Below are positions 26,114 to 34,662 of a stretch of 64,000 nt of DNA, in pieces. Under the pieces are notes generated by a model that was given only the letters and a program-made list of their open reading frames with translations, made no database searches and was not told where the DNA came from. Made by a program: the position numbers and the translations under genes. Position 1 is the stretch's first letter; each line of letters starts with the position of its first letter. The DNA is from Bin127 sp965203505 (GTDB lineage Bacteria > Chloroflexota > Dehalococcoidia > Lucifugimonadales > Lucifugimonadaceae), in contig OZ241880.1 of NCBI GenBank assembly GCA_965203505.1, forward strand, positions 1,116,001-1,180,000. The letters are read 5' to 3'.

Positions 26114-26682
26114 CTATTGCGCCTCGTGCCTGTTACGAGTTCCGTAGGCAGATCACGATCTGCGTACCGCGCCATCATGTAGACGCAATCCGACAACCGA
26201 TTCAGCCACGCGAGGATATGTTCGTTTTGGATCATCCCATCTTCAAACAGCGCAACAGCTTCTCTTTCCAAGTTGCGTATCTTGCAGCGAGCCATGTCCA
26301 AAGCAGCCGATGCAACTGATGCCCCGGGGATGATGAACACCGAAGGCGATTGGACTTCGGTTTCCAATTTATCCAAGAGTTCGTCCAGCGCAACCACGTG
26401 CTCTGCGCCAATCGTCTGGAAATGTTCGCGCAACTTGTCGAGATGATCGACTTCGGTGGTTATCTCGGCGTTTGCTAGGAACATCAATCGCTGGATTTCG
26501 AGCAGCTCACCGTTCAAAAAATCAGATTCGCATGACGCTCGGGCCAACCCGATGGCGCTAACGGTCTCGTCGCCGATGCCGTTCGCCTCTACACGACGGT
26601 TGGATTTCGCGACCCGACCGCCGTAGAGCAGCGATGTCTCGCCGCGGTCCCCGTACTTGCTGCTGATTGAATTCCTGACCAA
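26110..26682 (-). CDS. Cob(I)alamin adenosyltransferase, PduO type
   Basis: About 190 residues from a TTG at 26682, giving the family's usual length. The open frame runs further upstream, but nothing there is conserved and there is no in-frame ATG. Motifs: SKYGDRGETSLLYGGRV (ATP loop), RVEANGIGDETVSAIG, and the C-terminal LNRLSDCVYMMAR. It transfers the adenosyl group from ATP to cobalamin. TTATAT about 8-14 bases before the TTG fits a -10 of a leaderless message. It heads the his operon and overlaps hisH by 4 bases. Confidence 0.85.
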   Translation of the reverse strand: MVRNSISSKYGDRGETSLLYGGRVAKSNRRVEANGIGDETVSAIGLARASCESDFLNGELLEIQRLMFLANAEITTEVDHLDKLREHFQTIGAEHVVALDELLDKLETEVQSPSVFIIPGASVASAALDMARCKIRNLEREAVALFEDGMIQNEHILAWLNRLSDCVYMMARYADRDLPTELVTGTRRNR

Positions 26683-26828
26683 CGCGGTTGATATAACATG
26701 TGTACCGACAGATACATTGATTCTATGCTGTGTTGGCGTCTCAACCAGCACCTCAGAATCAAACGGGTTTGTAATGGTTGAACACCCAGATGGCGACCAC
26801 AGCCGCTGCGGATAGAATTCCTGATCAC

Positions 26829-27191
26829 ATGACAACCGCTGAACATCTACACTCGATCCCGTTAAACACGGTTCGCGTTACCGAAAAGGCAGCTTCCAAG
26901 GCGATCGAGTTCGCCCAAAAAGCGGGTCGTGCTCACTACGGCCTGAAAATCGCGGTGCAGGGTGGAGGTTGTTCCGGGTTGCAATACGTTCTCGAACTCG
27001 CGGACGGGCCCGATGATTCGGACAAGGTGATCAGCGACAACGGCATCGAAGTCTACATCCCGAAACGGGCATTCGTTTTCCTTGCGGGTACCGTTTTGGA
27101 CTTTTCGGATGGTCTCAATGGGCGCGGCTTCGAATTCCACAACCCAAACGCGAAACGAACTTGCGGATGTGGCGACTCATTCGCGGTTTGA
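26829..27191 (+). CDS. A-type iron-sulfur carrier protein (IscA/ErpA/HesB family)
   Basis: About 120 residues. The three Fe-S cysteines are in place: GGGCSGLQY and the C-terminal CGCGDSF. It carries Fe-S clusters to apoproteins. The start is uncertain: ATG 26829 gives the most typical length; ATG 26790 and TTG 26778 are in the same frame. It is divergent from the adenosyltransferase and is followed after 10 bases by ygfZ, a functional partner in Fe-S repair. Confidence 0.9.
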   Translation: MTTAEHLHSIPLNTVRVTEKAASKAIEFAQKAGRAHYGLKIAVQGGGCSGLQYVLELADGPDDSDKVISDNGIEVYIPKRAFVFLAGTVLDFSDGLNGRGFEFHNPNAKRTCGCGDSFAV

Positions 27192-27201
27192 TGCCGCAGC
27201 C

Positions 27202-28206
27202 ATGACGCGCTCTGCGCCAACCTCGACGCGGATCGATCTCGGCGACACACTTTCGAGGTTTGTCGAAACCGGTGTCGCAGCCTGGCTCCCAGATTTCGGG
27301 TCCGTTTTCAGACATTCCGGACAGGACGCGCTTGACCTGTTGCACCGAATCACAACGAACTCGCTGATCGATCTGCCGGTCGGCTCGGCTCGGCAAACGG
27401 TTCTCACTAGTGAGAAGGGGCGGATCATCGATGCCCCATGGGTCATCAGGCGCGCACCCGACGAATTATTGCTGGTGTCCGACGCGCCGTGCGCTCAGGC
27501 CATACGGGACGGCATATTGCGCTACACGATTATTGAAGACGCTGAGCTGGTCGACATCACGGTCGAAATCGCCCGCGTCATGGTGTTTGGAGAACAAGCA
27601 ACGCAATCAATGATCTTCGCGTTTCCAGAGGCTGATTTCTCTCGTGCCTCGGCTTTGGTGGAATTGGGAGAAGACTGTGAAACCTTCGCATTGCGAACCG
27701 ACGCCGCTGGAGTCCCGACTTGGATGATCATAGCGGCGAGCGAATCGGCTGAGGCGTTGTTTTCGCGCTTTGAAAATTCGGACATCACCTTGTCGGATCG
27801 ATCTTTGTTCGAATATGTCCGCGTCAAAAACGCTGCGCCGATCGCCGGCAATGAATTGACGGGGAAAGTCAATCCGTTAGAAGCATCGATGCGACATCTG
27901 ATTGATTTCGATAAAGGGTGCTATGTCGGACAAGAGGTCGTTGCTCGTCTCGACACCTATGACAAGGTGCAACGCAAATTAGTCGCGTTCGAAGAAGTTG
28001 ACGTTCTATCCGAGGTAGGCAAAATCGAGCCCCATGATCGCATCAAAACTTCCGACGGTGGAAGGGAGATAGGTTGGGTTTCATCCGTGGCGACCGATCC
28101 GGCGACCGGTAGGACCATCGGAATGGCTTACGTTCGCAGCCGGTACGTGGACGGAGGTGACATCGCACTGGCCTCCGGCGGCGATGGAATTGCGCTGCTG
28201 ATCTGA
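27202..28206 (+). CDS. ygfZ: YgfZ/GcvT-type tetrahydrofolate-dependent Fe-S repair protein
   Basis: About 334 residues. The YgfZ signature K-G-C-Y-x-G-Q-E appears as DKGCYVGQE near residue 230. The N-terminal folate-binding domain has LLHRITTNSL and TSEKGRIID. YgfZ helps assemble and repair Fe-S enzymes such as MiaB and uses a folate. ATG at 27202 follows the carrier-protein stop by 10 bases. The pairing with an A-type carrier strengthens the assignment. Confidence 0.92.
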   Translation: MTRSAPTSTRIDLGDTLSRFVETGVAAWLPDFGSVFRHSGQDALDLLHRITTNSLIDLPVGSARQTVLTSEKGRIIDAPWVIRRAPDELLLVSDAPCAQAIRDGILRYTIIEDAELVDITVEIARVMVFGEQATQSMIFAFPEADFSRASALVELGEDCETFALRTDAAGVPTWMIIAASESAEALFSRFENSDITLSDRSLFEYVRVKNAAPIAGNELTGKVNPLEASMRHLIDFDKGCYVGQEVVARLDTYDKVQRKLVAFEEVDVLSEVGKIEPHDRIKTSDGGREIGWVSSVATDPATGRTIGMAYVRSRYVDGGDIALASGGDGIALLI

Positions 28207-28215
28207 GCTAAAGAA

Positions 28216-28290
28216 TGGAGCGGGAGACGGGATTCGAACCCGCGACACCCTGCTTGGAAGGCAGGCACTCTACCACTGAGTTACTCCCGC
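28216..28290 (-). tRNA. tRNA-Gly (anticodon TCC)
   Basis: On the minus strand: acceptor GCGGGAG pairs with CTCCCGC, anticodon loop CTTCCAA gives TCC, and the T arm GCGGG-TTCGAAT-CCCGT is canonical (one G-T pair). The 3' CCA is encoded (28216-28218). It converges on ygfZ. Confidence 0.97.
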
Positions 28291-28388
28291 GGCGGTGCTT
28301 TTCATTTTAACCCGTTGATAGATCTGATCACGTGCGAGCCAAGATTAGAATTGTTTGAGTCTGCGATTCGAAAAATACAGAGCAAGGA

Positions 28389-29564
28389 ATGAAGACGACA
28401 GGTTTCAGAACTTTGGTCCTCGGTACGCCGTGGCGTAACTTAACGTACTGCATCATCGAGACTGATGAGGGCATTACCGGGATCGGCGAAGCCCGAGTAT
28501 TGGGTAAGACCCACACCGTCAGCGAATACCTCAAAGACGCTCAACGTCATTTCATCGGCCACGATCCCTTCGATATCGAGGCGCTGTATCGAAGAATGAC
28601 GCTGCTCGATTTCGGTAAACCAGGGGAAGTGGTTCACACAGGTCTTGCCTTGGTTGAACTGGCTTTTTGGGACATCATCGGCAAGGCGTGCGATCAACCA
28701 GTCTACAGATTACTAGGAGGACAGGTCGCTGACCGTGTGCAGGCGTACGCTAATGGCTGGTACACGGTCGAAAGATCGCCCGAACAATTCGCCCAAGCCG
28801 CGCAACGGGTAGTGGATCGTGGCTACCGCGCCATGAAATTCGATCCGTTCGGCAACGGCGACTTGGAACTTGAGCGGGACGAGTTTTTCAAATCGCTGGA
28901 TTTGATCGAAGCTGTAGCGTCGATCGCCGGCACCCGAGCTCAGATCATGATCGAGATGCACGGTCGTTTCGCACCGCATCAAGCTAGAGAGATTGCACGG
29001 CACATAGAAAAGTACAACATCGGTTGGATCGAAGAACCGGTGCGACCGGGAGACATCCCGGCCTTAGAATCGGTCCGAAGCCATACTGGTTTACCAATCG
29101 CCACGGGCGAGCGACTATACGGAGCGCCGGAATTTCGGGAGATTTGGGGTGCGCAGACGGTCGATGTGATTCAACCGGATATAACGCAATGCGGCGGTAT
29201 CCTCGAGGTCAAAAAAATAGCGTCGACTGCGGAAAGTTACTCAATGATGGTTGCGCCACACAATGTAGGCGGGATCATCTCGACCATGGCGGCGCTGCAT
29301 CTTTGCTTGACGTTGCGCAATGTCAAGATACTCGAGCATTTCAATGATTTCGCGGACCCGCACGTGAAAGACGCCGGCACCAATTACCCGGAGGTGGTCG
29401 ACGGCTTCTTCCCGGTTCCAGACAAACCAGGGTGGGGCGTGGAGTTGAACGAAGATTTTATCCAGTCCCAGCCGCCCGAATTCACAGACGCGGGCGTCAT
29501 TGCCGATCCCGGCCTCAACATGTTCGTAAACGCGGATTGGGCAAAACGCGGTCAGAGCGATTAA
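28389..29564 (+). CDS. Enolase superfamily enzyme, galactonate-dehydratase-like (paralogue 2)
   Basis: 391 residues, similar in layout to the enzyme at 3109-4269. The catalytic set is intact: Lys150 in MKFDP, Glu189 and His191 in IEMHGRFAP, the WIEEP ligand (215-216), Glu241 in TGERLYG and His291 in APHNVGG. Expected to dehydrate a sugar acid. The long C-terminus after residue 330 is rich in Pro and Asp. The ATP sulfurylase gene follows 77 bases later. I cannot assign a substrate. Confidence 0.9.
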   Translation: MKTTGFRTLVLGTPWRNLTYCIIETDEGITGIGEARVLGKTHTVSEYLKDAQRHFIGHDPFDIEALYRRMTLLDFGKPGEVVHTGLALVELAFWDIIGKACDQPVYRLLGGQVADRVQAYANGWYTVERSPEQFAQAAQRVVDRGYRAMKFDPFGNGDLELERDEFFKSLDLIEAVASIAGTRAQIMIEMHGRFAPHQAREIARHIEKYNIGWIEEPVRPGDIPALESVRSHTGLPIATGERLYGAPEFREIWGAQTVDVIQPDITQCGGILEVKKIASTAESYSMMVAPHNVGGIISTMAALHLCLTLRNVKILEHFNDFADPHVKDAGTNYPEVVDGFFPVPDKPGWGVELNEDFIQSQPPEFTDAGVIADPGLNMFVNADWAKRGQSD

Positions 29565-29641
29565 TCCGGGATCCGGAGATTCTTGTTCGACAGGTAATTT
29601 TCACTTATGCATCGGAATAAACCAACCACCGGTAGAGGTAA

Positions 29642-31228
29642 ATGACCAAGTCACCAGCATCCGACGAGAAACGCTTAATCGACCCGCATGGGGGCGAGTT
29701 GGTGGATCTGATAGCATGCGCCGAGCGCGGCCGCGAACTCGACGCCGAGGCATCGTCGCTACCCAAATGGGTTCTAACTCCTCGCCAATTATGCGATATC
29801 GAACAGCTTCTGACCGGCGCGTTTTCTCCACTTAATGGGTTCATGAACCGCGCTGACTACGAAGGCGTTCGAGACGAAATGCGTTTGACGAGCGGCACGC
29901 TGTGGCCTATGCCGATCGTACTCGACATGCCGGCGAACGTTGCTAACACGTTATCTAGTCATGACCGGGTCGCATTGATGCATCCAGAAGGCGTTTTGAC
30001 CGCGGTATTGACCGTTGGCGACGTGTGGCGACCTGATAAAGAGGACGAGGCTGAAAAAGTATTCGGCACTTCGGATCCTTTTCACCCGGGCGTGAATGCA
30101 GTCCTGAATGAGACAGAGGATTACTACGTTGGCGGGTCATTGGAAGGCGTACGCGCTTCACAACACCATACCTACGCAGAACTAAGGCACACGCCCGCGC
30201 AACTACGCAACGAGTTTGAAACGCGCGGATGGTCCAAGGTGGTCGCATTTCAAACCAGAAATCCGATGCACCGGGCTCACGTCGAATTGACGCGCCGGGC
30301 GGCGGAACAGGTCGGAGCGAAGCTACTTATCCATCCGGTTGTAGGTTTGACGAAACCGGGGGACGTGGAATATCACACGCGAGTGCGATGCTACAGCGCG
30401 ATACTGGATGGTTATTCGGACGGCTCTGCGGCTCTAAGCCTTCTGCAGCTAGCGATGAGAATGGGGGGGCCGCGGGAAGCGGTTTGGCACGCGATTGTCC
30501 GCAAAAATTATGGTTGCAGCCACTTCATCGTAGGCAGAGACCACGCTGGTCCAGGTAATGATGCGAACGGCGAGCCGTTCTACGGCCCGTACGACGCGCA
30601 ATACTTGGTCGAAGAATTCCGCGACGAACTCGGCATCGATGTGGTGACGTTTCAAGAGGTCGTATACGACGGTGCCAGCGATCGGTATGTCACGCGCGAC
30701 GAGTTACAAGACGATTCTCGGATCATGAATTTGTCGGGCACCGAGTTGCGCGATCTTCTTCAGACGGGAGCGTACATCCCAGAATGGTTTTCATACCCGA
30801 GCGTCATCAATGAGTTGCGGAAATCATATCCAGCGATGGCCGAAAGAGGTTTCTGCGTGTATATCTCAGGCGACGGCGCAAATGCAAACTCTTCGCTCGC
30901 GAATGCATTAGCAGAGATCCTTTTGGAAGATGGAAATCGCCCCGTAACTATATTGGACGATGGCTCAAATTCCGCCGACACGGTGCGATTGGTTGCACGT
31001 GAAGCGGCACGAAACGGCGGAGCCGTCATCGCTGTTAACGACGGACACGAGAATGCAGAGACGACTCGCAATTTCGTTTCGGACGGCGGCGTTTTCTTGC
31101 TGGTGAATCGTGGTGCCGTTTCGAAAGTTAGTGCCACCACGGACGTGGATTTGAACTCGAACGCGTCGCCGGCCGAAGGTGCTGGCAAAGTGATTGATCG
31201 GCTTGTGACGCTTGGACTGATTTCTTGA
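29642..31228 (+). CDS. sat: Sulfate adenylyltransferase with degenerate APS-kinase-like C-terminal domain
   Basis: 528 residues. The ATP sulfurylase part (1-395) has QTRNPMHRAH (204-213), HPVVGLTKPGD (231-241) and GRDHAGPG (299-306), all active-site motifs. It makes APS from ATP and sulfate. Residues 403-500 resemble an APS kinase (GFCVYISG, ANALAEILLEDG, PVTILDDG), but its ATP-binding G-x-x-x-x-G-K-S/T loop reads GDGANANSS, without the Lys. The kinase domain is also about 60 residues shorter than an active one. It is probably inactive and may be regulatory, as in fungal ATP sulfurylase. No other sulfate-reduction gene is nearby. Confidence 0.92.
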   Translation: MTKSPASDEKRLIDPHGGELVDLIACAERGRELDAEASSLPKWVLTPRQLCDIEQLLTGAFSPLNGFMNRADYEGVRDEMRLTSGTLWPMPIVLDMPANVANTLSSHDRVALMHPEGVLTAVLTVGDVWRPDKEDEAEKVFGTSDPFHPGVNAVLNETEDYYVGGSLEGVRASQHHTYAELRHTPAQLRNEFETRGWSKVVAFQTRNPMHRAHVELTRRAAEQVGAKLLIHPVVGLTKPGDVEYHTRVRCYSAILDGYSDGSAALSLLQLAMRMGGPREAVWHAIVRKNYGCSHFIVGRDHAGPGNDANGEPFYGPYDAQYLVEEFRDELGIDVVTFQEVVYDGASDRYVTRDELQDDSRIMNLSGTELRDLLQTGAYIPEWFSYPSVINELRKSYPAMAERGFCVYISGDGANANSSLANALAEILLEDGNRPVTILDDGSNSADTVRLVAREAARNGGAVIAVNDGHENAETTRNFVSDGGVFLLVNRGAVSKVSATTDVDLNSNASPAEGAGKVIDRLVTLGLIS

Positions 31229-31446
31229 ATTACGGATTGTGGGCCGCGATTTCAAATGATTGATTTGCCTGGACTTGGTTCCATCACGCGAATGCAACAA
31301 AACGGAACTCGGTGTTCCGCCAGGCATTTTGCACACACATTGGATAACTTGGTCTAGCAATCGGATGCAATACGGATTCGCGACGTTGTATCGTTCATTA
31401 GTGTAGAGTTGGCAAAAATAGGGCGTCAGCGACGACCGAGGAAGAC

Positions 31447-31752
31447 ATGAAAATCGAAGACGTATCACTCAGAGAAGTGCAGGAGGTATGGGAAACCAAC
31501 CGGAGATATTCAGCAACGTCCCGTTCGCCTGAGATGCTCGCTTTAGTTGAAGCACTTTCGAACATGTCTGTTGGTGATGCGCGGGCAATTAGTTACGAAG
31601 CAGGTCGGAACGCCACCAACGTCAAACTCCAAGTTCAAAGGGCAGCCAAACTGATGGGCAAGAACGTCAACGTTGTTATCGACGCAAACAACCTGCGAGT
31701 TATGTTCTCGGTCTTGGATCGACCAGTGCGCCGCCGCCGTTCCGCCGCGTGA
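31447..31752 (+). CDS. Hypothetical protein, 101 aa
   Basis: Family not recognised. A good Shine-Dalgarno (GAGGAAG, 31438-31444) lies just before the ATG, and the gene stands alone with about 220 bases of upstream sequence. The upstream TTAGTGTAGAGTTGG is close to TTAATGTAGAATTGG before rplU, which hints at a shared promoter element. The product is mixed alpha/beta with an Arg-rich end (RRRR) and no Cys; it may bind nucleic acid. The regular helix 25-65 followed by a short VVIDANNLRVMFSV strand pair is the only visible organisation. Confidence 0.6.
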   Translation: MKIEDVSLREVQEVWETNRRYSATSRSPEMLALVEALSNMSVGDARAISYEAGRNATNVKLQVQRAAKLMGKNVNVVIDANNLRVMFSVLDRPVRRRRSAA

Positions 31753-31839
31753 AATCGGCTATTTCAATCTTCGTGACAGCGTAACGAGTTCGTTCAAGAC
31801 TCGACAGCATTTCCTCGCAAAGAATGCCAGGTAACGCGG

Positions 31840-32934
31840 TTATCCGATCTGTTGGCCGACTAGCGATCCCAAGCCGTATGTGATTGCGCCTGCCAAAAGA
31901 CCTACCACCAACATTCTCAACGCGCCGAACATCGTTCCGCTGCTGGATAGCCAACCTAAAGCGCCGCCGACGATCAACAGAGCCGCGGCGGCACCTGTCG
32001 CACTGGCGATGATCGAAACGGACCCGCTCAAACCTGCGATGTAAGGAATCAATGGGACTAAGGCGCCGGCTGCGAACGCGATGAGTGAACTGAGTGATGC
32101 CCAGAGCGGAGAACCGCCGAGGTCATCCGGGTCTATACCCAACTCTTCGCGAACATGTACATCGAGCGCGACTTCGGGGTCGCTCATTATTCGAGCAGCA
32201 GCAGATTTCGCTTCATCTTCATCGAGGCCTTTGGCCTGAAGGATTTCGACAAGTTCATCTTCTTCTTCTTCGTGCCACAGCAACAACTCGACCCTCTCCC
32301 AACGCATTAGGTTTTCGTTGAATTCGCGTTGGGAAACTACCGATATGTACTCGCCGCCGGCCATCGAAAGCGCGCCGCTCACCAACGCTACGATGCCGGC
32401 AAGTAAAACTACACCGGGATCATCGGTGCCAGCGGCCACTCCGATTACCAAAGCGGCATTAGATACAAGACCGTCGTTAACGCCTAACACCGCGGCGCGG
32501 AGGGCTCCCGACCGCGTCGCAAGCGAGCCATGTTCAATATGTTCACCGTCAACGTTGACATCTGTCGACAAACGATCGAGCAGTTCCATGCTTTCGACTG
32601 CTTCGTCACGCAAGTCGCCACGAAAATAGTCTTCGCTGTTGCGGCTCAGCATCCTGCGAAATCGCGCGCGCAGGAAACCGGAAACACGAGCCGAGTTGAA
32701 GATCGTGTTTGCGACCTTGAGCAAAAGCAGCGTGATTGAGAAGCGCGCGGGGCGATGCACCAAATCGCTGGACGAGGGGACCCATCTTCGGGCCAACCCA
32801 ATCTCGATGTCCCGCAGACGCTGATAGTCGCGACTACGTTCCGGATCCGCGCTCGCATCAGCAAGCGCCCCATAGATGGCGGCGTTTTTCAGAGAAGCTC
32901 TTACGAGCCCGCGTTGCTTAGAGTTGTCAAACAT
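31840..32934 (-). CDS. VIT1/CCC1 family transporter with degenerate N-terminal ferritin-like domain
   Basis: 364 residues. The C-terminal two thirds is a VIT-type Fe/Mn transporter: GVNDGLVSNAALVIGVA, ALSMAGGEYISV, an acidic cytoplasmic insert of about 70 residues with many Glu and Asp (metal-binding domain), and three more membrane helices. The first 110 residues have the outline of the rubrerythrin domain often fused to VIT proteins, but most of the expected metal-binding Glu residues are missing. It probably moves Fe2+ or Mn2+ out of the cytoplasm. The ATG lies in the loop of a perfect hairpin (32917-32948). Confidence 0.85.
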   Translation of the reverse strand: MFDNSKQRGLVRASLKNAAIYGALADASADPERSRDYQRLRDIEIGLARRWVPSSSDLVHRPARFSITLLLLKVANTIFNSARVSGFLRARFRRMLSRNSEDYFRGDLRDEAVESMELLDRLSTDVNVDGEHIEHGSLATRSGALRAAVLGVNDGLVSNAALVIGVAAGTDDPGVVLLAGIVALVSGALSMAGGEYISVVSQREFNENLMRWERVELLLWHEEEEDELVEILQAKGLDEDEAKSAAARIMSDPEVALDVHVREELGIDPDDLGGSPLWASLSSLIAFAAGALVPLIPYIAGLSGSVSIIASATGAAAALLIVGGALGWLSSSGTMFGALRMLVVGLLAGAITYGLGSLVGQQIG

Positions 32935-32948
32935 CTAACAACTCTAAG
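32917..32948. promoter_or_regulatory. Perfect 11-bp hairpin enclosing the VIT gene start codon
   Basis: CTTAGAGTTGT and ACAACTCTAAG are exact complements around a 10-base loop that holds the start codon (32932-32934, minus strand). In RNA the start would be in the loop and no free Shine-Dalgarno remains. In DNA it is a dyad suited to a repressor. Control by metal level is a natural guess for this transporter. Confidence 0.55.
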
Positions 32949-32962
32949 TCTAAGAAAACCGA

Positions 32963-34624
32963 TCAAACCGAACCGTCGAGAATCACGTCCACGCAAGCGG
33001 GCCTACCGGATGCGACAGCAGCATCGATCGCTGGTTTGATGTCATCAGCTTGCGTGACCCGGATTCCTACGCCGCCGTATGCCTCGATCTGCGCCTTGAA
33101 ATCGAACGGAGTCGGAAAGTCCATGGCGTTATAGACCTCAGGAGCTGGCAGACCGCTCATCTCGTGGTAAACGTTCATGTTGACCTTCAGCACTCTGTAG
33201 GCGGCATTGTTGCAAATTACGAAGGTTACAGGGATGTCGTAATTTACCGCTGTCCACAGGCCTTGAACGGTCATCATCGCGCTGCCGTCGCCGACGATTC
33301 CGATCGTCGGATTGTCAGGTTTTGCGAGCGTCATGCCCATGGCCGCACCGATTCCCCATCCGATCGCACCGCCTCGAGCAGACATCACGTTCAAATCGGT
33401 TCGATGCGCGATGCCTGCGTACACCATCGCCTGTGAAGAAATCGAGTCGTTGAACACGTTGGCATTTCGGGGGATTGCGTCGCCGAGCGCCTTTCCCATT
33501 GCCGCTGGCGGTATAGGCGACCTGCCCCAACCAGAAGCCGCAAGTTCTTCGAAAGCGGCAGCTTTGGCACGGTTATCGCTTGAGATATCTGCTCTCCGCG
33601 CATGGGCAGATTGGATCGCTTCATCACTCAACCGCGCCTTCACCGCTTCATCCAATTGAATCAACGCGTGTTTCGGCGATGCCCAAATGCCGATATCTGT
33701 GGGTTCTTTCTTCCCAATCTCGCCACTGTTTACGTCAACATGAATCAGTTTTGCGTCGTCAGGTACGAAATTGCCGCTCTGGTAGAAGAAGTCCTCAAAC
33801 ACCGCGCATCCAACCGCCAAAACCACGTCTGCGTTTTTGATGGCTTCCCTGCCTTCCTTGGTTCTGAAAGAAAGTGGACCACACCAAAGCTCGTGATCGC
33901 TCGGGAAATTCGTATGTCCGCCTGCCGCTCCGAATGCCTTGGCCGCCAGAGTGTCTGCTAACTTAGCGGCCGCATCTGTGCCACCCGAAGCATGGACGCG
34001 ATCGCCAACAACAAGCAACGGGTTTTTCGCATTCGCCAAAAGTTCCGCCGCTTCTTCGATGGCGTTTGGTTCTGGAAGAGGATCGGCGTAAATGGGTACT
34101 GAAGGTGAGATGTCGATGTCGGCGTGGTCATCGAATGCATTGGTGGATACTGCCACGAATACGGGTCCAGTGGGCGGAGTTCTTGCTTCTTGGAAAGCGC
34201 GACGCATCACGGACGGCACCTGTTCTGGATGCGAAATCTCGGCGCTCCACTTTGCGAACGGCGCAGCCATATCTGCAAGATCGCTTCGACCAGCCGCCAT
34301 ATGCCGGATGTCCTTGTTGCCGGCGGTGATGACAACGGGAGACCCGGTTCGGTTCTGGTCGACCATCAGGCTGAAACCGTTGGCGAGCCCATTATCGATG
34401 TGCAGGCTCACGAAACCGACCTCACCACTCGCTCGGGCGTAACCTTCCGCCATTCCAACCGCCACACCTTCTTGCACTACCATCACATATTCGAGATCGG
34501 GATACTCATGGATGACGCTCATCATCGGAGCCTCGCTCGTTCCCGGATTGCCGAAGATGTAGTGAACCCCCTCGGATCGGAGCGTCTGCAAAAAGGCATG
34601 TCTGCCTTGCAATTTGGTAGTCAT
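32963..34624 (-). CDS. TPP-dependent enzyme, benzoylformate-decarboxylase/acetolactate-synthase-like
   Basis: 553 residues with the three TPP-enzyme domains. The Glu that activates the cofactor is in VVQEGVAVGMAEGYA (about 53), GNPGTSEAPMM is the N-terminal signature shared with benzoylformate decarboxylase, and GDGSAMMT followed by NNAAYRV binds Mg-TPP. These enzymes decarboxylate 2-oxo acids or join them. An exact role is not clear; ilvB is less likely because the N-terminal motif and lack of a partner subunit do not fit. AGGAGA 8 bases before the ATG supports the start. It may belong with the neighbouring sugar-acid genes. Confidence 0.85.
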   Translation of the reverse strand: MTTKLQGRHAFLQTLRSEGVHYIFGNPGTSEAPMMSVIHEYPDLEYVMVVQEGVAVGMAEGYARASGEVGFVSLHIDNGLANGFSLMVDQNRTGSPVVITAGNKDIRHMAAGRSDLADMAAPFAKWSAEISHPEQVPSVMRRAFQEARTPPTGPVFVAVSTNAFDDHADIDISPSVPIYADPLPEPNAIEEAAELLANAKNPLLVVGDRVHASGGTDAAAKLADTLAAKAFGAAGGHTNFPSDHELWCGPLSFRTKEGREAIKNADVVLAVGCAVFEDFFYQSGNFVPDDAKLIHVDVNSGEIGKKEPTDIGIWASPKHALIQLDEAVKARLSDEAIQSAHARRADISSDNRAKAAAFEELAASGWGRSPIPPAAMGKALGDAIPRNANVFNDSISSQAMVYAGIAHRTDLNVMSARGGAIGWGIGAAMGMTLAKPDNPTIGIVGDGSAMMTVQGLWTAVNYDIPVTFVICNNAAYRVLKVNMNVYHEMSGLPAPEVYNAMDFPTPFDFKAQIEAYGGVGIRVTQADDIKPAIDAAVASGRPACVDVILDGSV

Positions 34625-34662
34625 TGTTACATCTCCTGACGTTGCTAGTGCCTCATGTCACC

